A DNA stretch of 23,012 nucleotides from Methylophilaceae bacterium (GTDB lineage Bacteria; Pseudomonadota; Gammaproteobacteria; Burkholderiales; Methylophilaceae): assembly GCA_006844635.1 (NCBI GenBank), contig SPJO01000155.1:1-23012 (forward strand), written 5' to 3'. The notes beneath the pieces were generated by a model. That model worked only from the letters and a program-made list of their open reading frames with translations, made no database searches and was not told where the DNA came from. The position numbers were made by a program, and so were the translations under genes. Positions 7,881 through 15,327 of the stretch are shown piece after piece. The stretch's first letter is position 1, and each line of letters starts with the position of its first letter.

Positions 7881-8210
7881 ATGAAAATACATACTGGTGA
7901 AGTCTATGGAAAACAAACCGCTAGCAGGCTAGTGATGTACAACGTCCTAAAAATCAAAAAGTCTGTCGTCACACTGCAGAATATCGACAACCCTCTTAGT
8001 CTTTTTGAAATCACAGCGCAGAAATTATCGAGCGCTGGTTATGTGCGCGTTAGCCAAAAGCCCTATATTGAACTAACAAAAGGCAAGAGGAAATCCAAGC
8101 GCCGTCAAGCAGCGCAAAAACCAACACGCTGCCCTTATACGCTTGATTTTTTAGAGTCACGGGCCGACAGTGAGCGCCCTGGTCCAATATTGCCAGATTT
8201 ATTTAATTAG
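7881..8210 (+). CDS. Small basic protein of unknown function
   Basis: The 109-residue product has no family I recognise. Residues 1-66 alternate hydrophobic and polar positions, suggesting beta strands. A basic cluster KGKRKSKRR (67-75) follows, and then a tail of mixed charge that ends PGPILPDLFN. One cysteine is present (84), and there is no signal peptide or membrane helix. The basic patch would suit nucleic-acid or ribosome binding, but nothing more specific can be said. A good ribosome-binding site, AAAGGAAG, lies a few bases before the ATG, which supports a real gene. It is 38 bases after the PilZ-like gene and probably co-transcribed with it. Its stop lies two bases from the stop of convergent rimO. 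Confidence 0.7.
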   Translation: MKIHTGEVYGKQTASRLVMYNVLKIKKSVVTLQNIDNPLSLFEITAQKLSSAGYVRVSQKPYIELTKGKRKSKRRQAAQKPTRCPYTLDFLESRADSERPGPILPDLFN

Positions 8211-8212
8211 CC

Positions 8213-9547
8213 TTAACCGTTTGGTGGGCCAGCCACTAAATCATGACCACTCGCGTCCATAATCTTCACATCAACAAAATCACCCGGTTGAATACCATCA
8301 GCATCTTGTAAGTACACCACGCCATCAATCTCTGGCGCATCGGCTTTTGTTCGCGCAATGGCAACTGTATTTCCAGTATCATCCTCAGTGAGCTCATCAA
8401 CCAACACCGTCTGTATACTGCCCACCTTTGCGGCTACTTTCGCTGCACTAATACGCTCTTGCACTTCCATAAACTGACTTAACCGCGCTTGTTTCACTTC
8501 CTCTGGCACCTGGTCTTCCAAATCATTTGCTTTGGCGCCGTCTACTGCTGAATAAGCGAAACAGCCAACACGATCTAATTGTGCTTCCTCTAAGAAATCA
8601 AGCAACATTTTGAAGTCATCTTCAGTTTCACCCGGAAAACCTGTAATAAAGGTAGAACGCACAGTAATTTCAGGACAAATTTCTCGCCATTTTTTAATGC
8701 GTGCCAAATTATTTTCACTGCTCGCTGGCCGTTTCATGGCTTTTAAAATACGTGGGCTAGCATGCTGCAATGGCACATCTAAATATGGCAAAATTGCACC
8801 CTCCGCCATCAATGGAATGACATCATCGACATGTGGATATGGGTAGACATAATGCAAGCGTACCCACACACCAAGCTCACCCAGTGCTTGGCTGAGCTCT
8901 GTCATATGCGTACGCATTGGGCGACCATTCCAAAAACCTTTACGGAATTTAGTATCGACACCATACGCTGATGTGTCTTGCGAAATCACTAATATTTCTG
9001 ATACGCCTGCATTGACCAAGTTTTCTGCTTCATTCATCACATCGCCAATAGGACGACTCACAAGATCGCCTCGCATACTTGGAATTATGCAAAAACTACA
9101 ACGGTGATTACACCCTTCCGATATTTTTAAGTACGCATAATGGCTGGGGGTTAAGCGCACACCTTGTTTAGGCACCAAGTCAGCAAAAGGGTCATGCGGT
9201 TTCGGTAAGTTGGTGTGGACATGAGTCATCACTTCTTCAAGTGCATGCGGCCCCGTCACAGCCAACACATTTGGGTGTGCCTCTTCAACAACATCTTTTT
9301 TTGCACCTAGACAGCCTGTCACAATCACTTTGCCATTTTGATCCAAAGCTTCACCAATCGCATCAAGTGATTCTTGTACTGCAGAATCAATAAAGCCACA
9401 GGTATTCACAACTACTAAGTCTGAATTATCATAGCGGTTACTAATTTCGTAACCCTCTGCACGCAGCTGCGTCAAAATACGTTCAGAATCAGAACCCGCC
9501 TTCGGGCACCCTAGTGAAACAAAACCAACCTTAGGACTATCACTCAT
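8213..9547 (-). CDS. rimO: RimO, ribosomal protein S12 methylthiotransferase
   Basis: RimO is a radical-SAM enzyme with two iron-sulfur clusters. It adds a methylthio group to the conserved aspartate of ribosomal protein S12. From the ATG at 9547 there are 444 residues. The N-terminal methylthiotransferase domain has the three cluster cysteines 14, 50 and 79 (in VSLGCPK, VVNTCGF and VTGCLG). The radical-SAM motif CNHRCSFC (146-153) follows, and a C-terminal TRAM domain covers roughly the last 65 residues. SEGCNHRCSFCIIPSMRG and the GCPKAGSDSER form distinguish RimO from MiaB. A GTG at 9553 could also start it and directly abuts the upstream stop codon; AGAAGG (9558-9563) is four bases from the GTG and ten from the ATG, so the choice is open. 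It follows the zinc transporter gene. Confidence 0.95.
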   Translation of the reverse strand: MSDSPKVGFVSLGCPKAGSDSERILTQLRAEGYEISNRYDNSDLVVVNTCGFIDSAVQESLDAIGEALDQNGKVIVTGCLGAKKDVVEEAHPNVLAVTGPHALEEVMTHVHTNLPKPHDPFADLVPKQGVRLTPSHYAYLKISEGCNHRCSFCIIPSMRGDLVSRPIGDVMNEAENLVNAGVSEILVISQDTSAYGVDTKFRKGFWNGRPMRTHMTELSQALGELGVWVRLHYVYPYPHVDDVIPLMAEGAILPYLDVPLQHASPRILKAMKRPASSENNLARIKKWREICPEITVRSTFITGFPGETEDDFKMLLDFLEEAQLDRVGCFAYSAVDGAKANDLEDQVPEEVKQARLSQFMEVQERISAAKVAAKVGSIQTVLVDELTEDDTGNTVAIARTKADAPEIDGVVYLQDADGIQPGDFVDVKIMDASGHDLVAGPPNG

Positions 9548-9553
9548 CAGCAC

Positions 9554-10408
9554 TTAACCTTCTAACCAAAATGTCGCAATAAAGATAGATAACACGCCAA
9601 GCATAATTAACCCAATTTGTTGTAATGTATCTTTCATCTGTGTTCGTTTATGTAAGCCTGGGATTAGGTCAGCAACCGCAACATACAGCATGCTAGCAAT
9701 CGCTAATGCTAAGATATATGGAATGCTTGTTTGCATTGTCTGTAAAAAGAAATAAGCCAACAGGCCGCCTACGACAGTTGCTAAGCTAGAAAACAGATTG
9801 AACAACAGGGCTTTTTGTTTACTATAGCCAGAATGCAGCAAGATTAAGAAATCACCGACTTCTTGCGGTATCTCATGCGCAATAATCGCTAAGGCAGTCA
9901 CAAGGCCTAGTTGAATATCCACCATAAACGCTGCGGCAATTAAAACACCATCAACAAAATTATGTGTAGTGTCTCCAATCATAATCATTAAACCGCTGCG
10001 GCCGTGATCATGCGCATGTGCTGCTGACTGATTTTCATCATCATTCCCGAGAGGTGTCTCGTTGTCATTGTCAGGACAATGTGCTTCATCATGTATTGCG
10101 TGCGCCTCACAATGGTCACCATGACAGTGCCGCCATAAAACTAATTTTTCTAAGGTGAAAAACAGCAAAATGCCAAACAGAATCGTGGCCGTTATAGCCT
10201 GCACATCGTTTGCTTCTTCAACGGCATGCGGCAATAGTTCTAAAAATACAGCACCCAGCAATGCGCCAATCGCATAACTCACGAGCATAGGCACCCATTT
10301 ACGTTGTGCATTCAATGCAAAGAGCGCAGCAATCAACACGCTCAACAAACCACCCAGCAGACTGACCGTGATAATCCATCCTAATGGTGACATTTCTATT
10401 AAAGCCAT
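9554..10408 (-). CDS. ZIP-family divalent metal transporter
   Basis: ZIP transporters carry zinc or other divalent metals into the cytoplasm across the inner membrane. The 284-residue protein has about eight hydrophobic segments. A cytoplasmic-type loop rich in His, Asp and Glu (about residues 93-136) contains HCHGDHC and HAHDHG. The metal-site signatures are HNFVDG (149-154) and HEIPQEVGDF (178-187), typical of helices 4 and 5 in ZIP proteins. The gene lies 39 bases after pgeF and abuts rimO, so it probably belongs to the rluD-pgeF-zip-rimO unit, although a TATAAT just upstream could give it its own promoter. No Zur-like operator was recognised. The metal transported cannot be fixed from sequence; zinc is the default guess. 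Confidence 0.92.
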   Translation of the reverse strand: MALIEMSPLGWIITVSLLGGLLSVLIAALFALNAQRKWVPMLVSYAIGALLGAVFLELLPHAVEEANDVQAITATILFGILLFFTLEKLVLWRHCHGDHCEAHAIHDEAHCPDNDNETPLGNDDENQSAAHAHDHGRSGLMIMIGDTTHNFVDGVLIAAAFMVDIQLGLVTALAIIAHEIPQEVGDFLILLHSGYSKQKALLFNLFSSLATVVGGLLAYFFLQTMQTSIPYILALAIASMLYVAVADLIPGLHKRTQMKDTLQQIGLIMLGVLSIFIATFWLEG

Positions 10409-10435
10409 CGTATTCCAATTATTTGACGAGCGCGC

Positions 10436-10441
10436 ATTATA
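10436..10441 (-). promoter_or_regulatory. possible -10 box of the ZIP transporter gene
   Basis: The minus strand reads TATAAT in the 39-base pgeF-zip gap, 27 bases before the ZIP ATG. Any -35 element would lie inside the end of pgeF and is not convincing, so this remains a weak call. Confidence 0.3.
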
Positions 10442-10447
10442 TATGAA

Positions 10448-11188
10448 TCAGGCAGTTATCCATACCATGCTCGCCATCCTACCGGTGTTGCCATCACGCC
10501 TAAATGAAAAAAATTGGTTTGGGTTTGAATAAGTGCATAGCGTTTTTCCATAAATATCCGTAACACCCAATGCCTTTAACCGCTGCTTTGCAATCAAATA
10601 TAAATCCCCTAACCACTTGCCATCATAGGCGCTAAAGGCTTTCTCTGCTTGATTATCTTGATGCATAAATGCTGCACGGACTTCCTCACCGACAACAAAA
10701 GCCTCAGGGCCTATCGCAGGGCCCAACCAAGCCATCAATGTATGCGGCGGCACATCCATTGCTGCTACCGTTTGCTCAATCACACCATCACACAAACTAC
10801 GCCATCCTGCGTGCACACTTGCAACGACTGTTCCAGTTTGGTTACACAATAATACGGGTAAGCAATCTGCTGTCATCGTGACACAGACGACATTAGCTTG
10901 TTTTGTATAACTCGCATCCGCCTGTTCAATACAGCTACTTTTTGCTGCATCAATCACACGTGTTCCATGCACCTGCGCCAACCATACAGGTTCCGTTGGC
11001 ACACTACCACTGAGCATCTGTCGGTTACGTGCGACATGCTGTGGCTCGTCGTTTACATGATCGCCTAAATTAAAGCTCTCATATGCACCAACGCTAACAC
11101 CGCCTACACGCGTTGTTTGTAACGCTTTCACATTCGCCGGTGCTGGCCAGTCCGGATGAATCAACGAAGTCGTTGGCAGCTTACGCAT
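10448..11188 (-). CDS. pgeF: PgeF/YfiH family peptidoglycan editing factor (multicopper-oxidase-like laccase domain)
   Basis: PgeF (YfiH) is a cytoplasmic enzyme of the LACC1 family. Members act on purine nucleosides, and PgeF helps prevent misincorporation of serine for alanine into peptidoglycan precursors. The 246-residue product has the three metal-site residues in their family contexts: His74 in AQVHGTRV, Cys109 in TADCLPVLL and His126 in VHAGWRSL. The reading frame extends upstream to 11242, but that part is an out-of-frame reading of the rluD tail and is rich in Met and Lys. The ATG at 11188 has GGAG nine bases upstream and yields MRKLPTTSLIHPDWPAPANV, a normal family start. It overlaps the end of rluD by eight bases, which implies translational coupling. 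Confidence 0.93.
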   Translation of the reverse strand: MRKLPTTSLIHPDWPAPANVKALQTTRVGGVSVGAYESFNLGDHVNDEPQHVARNRQMLSGSVPTEPVWLAQVHGTRVIDAAKSSCIEQADASYTKQANVVCVTMTADCLPVLLCNQTGTVVASVHAGWRSLCDGVIEQTVAAMDVPPHTLMAWLGPAIGPEAFVVGEEVRAAFMHQDNQAEKAFSAYDGKWLGDLYLIAKQRLKALGVTDIYGKTLCTYSNPNQFFSFRRDGNTGRMASMVWITA

Positions 11189-12257
11189 CCTCAAACACTC
11201 CATCTTCATCAAGGTCATCTTCCCAGTCTTCATCTTCGCCAACGTATAGGCCAGTTTCGTCTACTGCAAAGTTAAAATCCCCATCAACAGCGGCTGGCGC
11301 ATCAGCATGCCGCATCGCCTCTAATAGGTCTCTCATATCTGCTGGCAAATCAATTTGCCATTCCATCGGCTCATTGGTCACAGGGTGCAGCAAACCTAGT
11401 TTAATGGCATGTAATGCCTGACGCTTAAAGCTACCAATCGCCTCTTTTAATACATCATCCATGAGCTTATGCGGAATAATATTGCCTATGCCGTAAAGAG
11501 GGTCACCGACCATTGGTGCTTTTAAGTGTTGCATATGCACACGAATCTGGTGCGTGCGGCCAGTTTCTAGACGGCAGCGCATATACGTATTCGTGCCAAA
11601 ACGTTCCAATACTTCATAGTGCGTGATGGCTGGTTTGCCATTTCTCACCACTGCCATTTTGACGCGTGCATGTGGGTGGCGGCCAATCGGTTCCTCGACT
11701 TTACCGTTACGCCAAACTTGGCCCCATACAATCGCGCGGTACTCCCGCTTAACAGTCCGTGCCTGTAATTGACGAACCAAACTGGTTTGCGCCTCGAGTG
11801 TTTTAGCCACGACCAATAAGCCACTGGTATCTTTATCTAAACGATGCACAATGCCAGCGCGAGGTACTTCTGCTAATGCAGGAAAGTGAAATAGCAAAGC
11901 ATTCAGCAGCGTGCCGCCCCAGTTGCCAGCAGCAGGATGTACGACAAGCCCTGCTGGTTTATTAATCACTAACAAAGCATCGTCTTGATAGACGACATCA
12001 AGTGGAATATCCTCTGGTTTAAATGCATTTTCTTCTAAGTTGGGCGGTGGCGTAATCGCAACGACCTCCCCGCCCCAGACTTTTGTTTTTGCAGTCACCG
12101 CTTCAGTCTTACCGTCAACGGCAACTAATCCATCTTTAATCCACGCTTGTAAACGACTGCGTGAATGTTCTGGCAGCATTTGTTGTAATGCTAAATCTAG
12201 ACGTTTCCCACCTAGCGTATTTGGGATACTTAATGTTTGGCTTGTATTTTCTGTCAT
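11181..12257 (-). CDS. rluD: RluD, 23S rRNA pseudouridine synthase
   Basis: RluD makes the pseudouridines 1911, 1915 and 1917 (E. coli numbering) in helix 69 of 23S rRNA. The 358-residue protein has an N-terminal S4 RNA-binding domain (about 16-75, GGKRLDLALQQMLPEHSRSR). A catalytic RluA-type domain follows with the signature HRLDKDTSGLLV, in which Asp141 is the nucleophile. The E. coli protein is about 326 residues long; here the last 30 or so form a strongly acidic tail with GEDEDWEDDLDEDGVFEDA at the end. The tail DNA also overlaps the upstream region of pgeF. The pairing with divergent bamD upstream and pgeF downstream is common in proteobacteria and favours RluD over RluA or RluC. Confidence 0.95.
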   Translation of the reverse strand: MTENTSQTLSIPNTLGGKRLDLALQQMLPEHSRSRLQAWIKDGLVAVDGKTEAVTAKTKVWGGEVVAITPPPNLEENAFKPEDIPLDVVYQDDALLVINKPAGLVVHPAAGNWGGTLLNALLFHFPALAEVPRAGIVHRLDKDTSGLLVVAKTLEAQTSLVRQLQARTVKREYRAIVWGQVWRNGKVEEPIGRHPHARVKMAVVRNGKPAITHYEVLERFGTNTYMRCRLETGRTHQIRVHMQHLKAPMVGDPLYGIGNIIPHKLMDDVLKEAIGSFKRQALHAIKLGLLHPVTNEPMEWQIDLPADMRDLLEAMRHADAPAAVDGDFNFAVDETGLYVGEDEDWEDDLDEDGVFEDA

Positions 12258-12288
12258 GGTCCAATGCTTTTTTTAGCGATGCTTCAGT

Positions 12289-12294
12289 TATAAT
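12289..12294 (+). promoter_or_regulatory. probable -10 box of bamD
   Basis: A perfect TATAAT lies in the 65-base rluD-bamD gap, 28 bases before the GTG at 12323. Transcription would begin near 12301, downstream of the alternative ATG at 12296, which supports the GTG as the bamD start. No good -35 hexamer is seen; it would fall near 12266-12271. Confidence 0.45.
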
Positions 12295-12322
12295 AATGCA
12301 ATATTATTTAGCAGGCTTAGTT

Positions 12323-13147
12323 GTGAACCGTATTTTACCGCTTATTCAATCGATATTTTTGGCTTTATTCTTAAGCACCGCACTTAGCGGCTGCGTTATT
12401 TTTGGTGACCCAACCGAGCTTGACGATACAAAAGGCTGGCAAGCTAAGCGAATTTATGAAGAAGGCGCGCTTAAAATGTCTGAGCAAAACTACGATGACG
12501 CCTTACGTTACTTTCAAGTTTTAGAGTCTCGCTTTCCACATGGTCGATATGCGACACAAGCGCAATTAGAAATTATCTACGCGTACTATAAGAAACAAGA
12601 CCCTGTCTCAACCACGGCAGCTGCAGACCGCTTTATCAAGCTACACCCTAATCATCGTAATGTTGATTATGCGTATTATATGAAAGGCCTTGCTACCTTC
12701 AACGAAAGAGGTGTCATTGATCGCTTAACGCGGCAGCAAATTAACGACCGAGACCCCAATGCACTCAAACTTTCTTTTGCTGCTTTAAAAGAGCTCGTAG
12801 AACGCTATCCGAAAAGCCGTTATATCAAAGACGCGACCTTGCGCATGGAGTACATTGTCGACACACTTGCACAACATGAAATGCATGTCGCACGCTATTA
12901 CATGAACCGACAAGCCTATTTAGCTGCGGCTAATCGTGCAAAATACGTCTTAGAATACTATCCACGAACATCTGCAGTAGAGGAAGCACTGATGACGCTA
13001 GTCAGTGCATACGACTATATGGACTTACAGGACTTAAAAGCAGATAGCCTCCGCGTACTCAAAACAAACTACCCAGAAAACCCATTAATTACGGGCGAGC
13101 TGGTTCGAGAAGAACGTATCTGGTGGAAATTCTGGGAAAGCTTGTAG
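12323..13147 (+). CDS. bamD: BamD, outer-membrane protein assembly lipoprotein
   Basis: BamD is the essential lipoprotein of the BAM complex that inserts beta-barrel proteins into the outer membrane. From the GTG at 12323 there are 274 residues. A lipoprotein signal, MNRILPLIQSIFLALF, is followed by the lipobox LSGC, with Cys24 as the lipidated residue. TPR repeats then begin KRIYEEGALKMSEQNYDDAL and continue through ESRFPHGRYATQAQL, a BamD hallmark. The reading frame is open to 12161 and has an ATG at 12296, but that upstream part is antisense to rluD and would spoil the signal peptide. AGCAGG lies just before the GTG, and the likely -10 box places the message start downstream of the ATG. 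It is divergent from rluD and ends six bases from a convergent gene. Confidence 0.94.
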   Translation: MNRILPLIQSIFLALFLSTALSGCVIFGDPTELDDTKGWQAKRIYEEGALKMSEQNYDDALRYFQVLESRFPHGRYATQAQLEIIYAYYKKQDPVSTTAAADRFIKLHPNHRNVDYAYYMKGLATFNERGVIDRLTRQQINDRDPNALKLSFAALKELVERYPKSRYIKDATLRMEYIVDTLAQHEMHVARYYMNRQAYLAAANRAKYVLEYYPRTSAVEEALMTLVSAYDYMDLQDLKADSLRVLKTNYPENPLITGELVREERIWWKFWESL

Positions 13148-13153
13148 CTATTA

Positions 13154-13804
13154 TTAGTGCTCCGCTGCGTAGCTAGGATCTGCTTTTTCTATCCAAATGT
13201 AGAAGAATTCTCGAATCGCTTCTAAAAAGCGTTGCTTAATATCTTCTAGATTGAATAGTGGCAACGTTACGTCCACTGCCATCCGGTAAGCAACATTATT
13301 CTTAATCGGAATGTCGCGTAAACGCAGCAAAATGACTTTCGCCAACTTCACCTTTGCTTGCAACTCCTCTTCTTTTAATGACTGCTGCTGCAAATTCATC
13401 GAATAGTCTCTGATTAAGATATTCTCTTGCGGGCTTAATGACTCTTGGTTTAAAGCATCAATTTCAGGCCAAGCAAGTGACGGCGGTAATGATTTAAACT
13501 TGGTCGAATTTAAATCAACACCATAGGTTTCACTAATCCTCGCGATTGATTTAATATCTCCAATCCAAAAAGGATAAAACTCACGCGCATAGTTTAGCTG
13601 TTGTTGACGGTCTATCTGCTCTTCAATCTTGAGCATGGCCTGTAAGGCTTGGCTATACCCCTGTCGATCAAACTGATTATCTAGCAGAACAGCTAGTTTC
13701 TCTACAAACTTAGTCCGAGTATCAACTGCCTGTTTGTCGACTGCTTTCTTCTCTAAAAACTTAACATAGGCATCAATTGCTTTTTTTTGTCTTTCTTCTT
13801 GCAT
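13154..13804 (-). CDS. Hypothetical helical protein downstream of der
   Basis: I do not recognise this 216-residue protein. It is highly charged and appears almost fully helical. The N-terminus is Lys- and Glu-rich, a middle segment reads NYAREFYPFWIGDI (71-84), and a Leu-, Gln- and Glu-rich segment spans 130-165. The C-terminus is aromatic (EFFYIWIEKADPSYAAEH). It has no signal peptide, membrane helix or cysteine, so a soluble cytoplasmic protein is likely. The AGGAG six bases before the ATG is strong, which supports expression. It follows der on the same strand after 81 bases and converges with bamD. An inverted repeat in the gap could pair with its ribosome-binding site. Its function is unknown; location beside der and the bam genes does not by itself give a role. 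Confidence 0.75.
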   Translation of the reverse strand: MQEERQKKAIDAYVKFLEKKAVDKQAVDTRTKFVEKLAVLLDNQFDRQGYSQALQAMLKIEEQIDRQQQLNYAREFYPFWIGDIKSIARISETYGVDLNSTKFKSLPPSLAWPEIDALNQESLSPQENILIRDYSMNLQQQSLKEEELQAKVKLAKVILLRLRDIPIKNNVAYRMAVDVTLPLFNLEDIKQRFLEAIREFFYIWIEKADPSYAAEH

Positions 13805-13812
13805 CGTTCACT

Positions 13813-13880
13813 CCTAACGTTGTATTCACACTACGTATTGAGTAGATTATGCCTATTTACAATGCAAGGCAAGCGTTAGG
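13813..13880 (-). repeat. inverted repeat that could mask a ribosome-binding site
   Basis: In the der-hypothetical gap, CCTAACG (13813-13819) and CGTTAGG (13874-13880) are perfect complements 54 bases apart. They can be extended by three pairs (TTG/CAA) across one bulged base. In the minus-strand transcript the downstream arm, CGTTAGG, runs into the AGGAG ribosome-binding site of the gene at 13154-13804. Folding would therefore partly hide that site. There is no T-run, so this is not an intrinsic terminator for der. Confidence 0.35.
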
Positions 13881-13885
13881 TATTG

Positions 13886-15325
13886 TTAACGTTTTTTATT
13901 GCCTTTTTCTACCTCTTTTTTCTTCCTTAACTCATCACGTCGTGCTGTTTTACGGCGACGCATGGTCACAATTCCTTCACCCTTCTTACGTTTTTCAACT
14001 TTATCAGCATATGGGTTATTACCTTGCTTAAACTGTACTCGAAGTGGTGTCCCAACCAATTGAAATGTTTTGCGGAAAATGCCTTCTAAGAAACGTTTAT
14101 AACTATCCTTCACTCCGGCAATATGACTGCCATGCACGATAACAATCGGAGGATTTACGCCGCCTTGATGGGCATAACGTAACTTAGGTCGAATACCTTT
14201 ACTAATGGGCGGCTGATGTTGCGCAACAGCATCACTCAAGACATTGGTCAATTGTGGTGTAGGCAAGTCGGTAAAAGCGGCTTTAAATGCGCCATCAACC
14301 GAACTAAACAACTCGGGTAAGCCACGTTTACGTAATGCAGAAATATAGTGAAACTTGGCGAAGTCTAAAAACTGCAACTTACGATCAATCTCTTTCTTAA
14401 CCCAGTCGCGCTCATCTTCTTTTAAGCCATCCCATTTATTCACGGCAACTACAAGTGCGCGACCAGCATCTAAGATATAAGCGGCAACATGCGCATCTTG
14501 TTCCGTAATGCCTTCTTGTGAATCAACGACCAGAATCGCCACATTGGCATCTTCAATCGCCTGCATCGTTTTGATAACTGAAAACTTTTCAACGGCTTCA
14601 AATACCTTACCGCGCTTGCGTACACCCGCCGTATCAATCAGCGTATACTTTTGCCCTTTTCGCTCTAGCTCCGCGTAAATAGAATCGCGTGTCGTCCCCG
14701 CCTCATTAAATGCAATCATACGATCTTCACCCAGTAATGCATTCACCAATGTGGATTTACCAACGTTTGGTCGACCAACAATTGCAATTTTAGGATGATC
14801 GTTTTTTGACTGTCTGTCACTCTTGTCAGGTTTTGGAAAGCGCTCTAATGCTAGTTCAACTAGATCTTTAACGCCTTCACCGTGGGCAGAAGAGATAGAT
14901 AAAGGATCACCAATGCCCAATGCATAAAAATCAGCACTCACCACTGCTTTTTGCATACCCTCTGTTTTATTGACCACTAGCAACACTGGACGCTGTGAAC
15001 GCCTTAAGGTATCTGCAATGGTATATTCTTGTGGTGTTAAACCAGTACGGCCATCCACCAAAAAAATCACTAAATCAGCTTCATCAATCGCCAACAGCGT
15101 TTGGCGCGCCATTTCCTTCAAAATGCCTTTGTCAGCTTTAGGCTCAAATCCACCCGTGTCAATAACGAGGTATGGTTGGCTCGCACCAACGCCACGGCCA
15201 TAATGACGGTCACGCGTTAATCCTGGCAAATCAGCAACTAACGCATCACGACTTTTGGTTAAGCGGTTAAATAATGTAGACTTGCCGACATTAGGTCGAC
15301 CAACAAGAACAATGGTAGGTAGCAT
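13886..15325 (-). CDS. der: Der (EngA), double GTPase for 50S ribosome assembly
   Basis: Der is an essential GTPase with two tandem G domains that acts late in 50S subunit assembly. The 479-residue product has P-loops GRPNVGKS at 9-16 and again at 184-191. The matching third motifs are DTGG (56-59) and DTAG (231-234); the fourth are NKTE in the first domain and NKWD in the second. A C-terminal KH-like domain ends in a lysine- and arginine-rich tail (RRRKTARRDELRKKKEVEK), usual for the family. The ATG lies two bases after the bamB stop, so translation is probably coupled. The bamB-der pair is widely conserved in proteobacteria. The order usually continues to hfq in betaproteobacteria, which is not the case here. 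Confidence 0.97.
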   Translation of the reverse strand: MLPTIVLVGRPNVGKSTLFNRLTKSRDALVADLPGLTRDRHYGRGVGASQPYLVIDTGGFEPKADKGILKEMARQTLLAIDEADLVIFLVDGRTGLTPQEYTIADTLRRSQRPVLLVVNKTEGMQKAVVSADFYALGIGDPLSISSAHGEGVKDLVELALERFPKPDKSDRQSKNDHPKIAIVGRPNVGKSTLVNALLGEDRMIAFNEAGTTRDSIYAELERKGQKYTLIDTAGVRKRGKVFEAVEKFSVIKTMQAIEDANVAILVVDSQEGITEQDAHVAAYILDAGRALVVAVNKWDGLKEDERDWVKKEIDRKLQFLDFAKFHYISALRKRGLPELFSSVDGAFKAAFTDLPTPQLTNVLSDAVAQHQPPISKGIRPKLRYAHQGGVNPPIVIVHGSHIAGVKDSYKRFLEGIFRKTFQLVGTPLRVQFKQGNNPYADKVEKRKKGEGIVTMRRRKTARRDELRKKKEVEKGNKKR

Positions 15326-15327
15326 GA

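Noticed and set aside
11189..11242. N-terminal extension of pgeF by 18 codons
   Set aside because: The residues are a Met- and Lys-rich out-of-frame reading of the rluD acidic tail; GGAG nine bases before 11188 supports the shorter protein.
12161..12322. N-terminal extension of bamD by 54 codons
   Set aside because: It runs antisense through the start of rluD and would place the lipoprotein signal inside the protein; the GTG at 12323 with its nearby -10 box is better.
13871..13897. Hairpin followed by a T-run (CGTTA...TAACG then TTTTTTA) at the end of der, plus strand
   Set aside because: The T-run follows the hairpin only on the plus strand, where no gene ends nearby; on the minus strand there is no T-run, so it is not a terminator for der.
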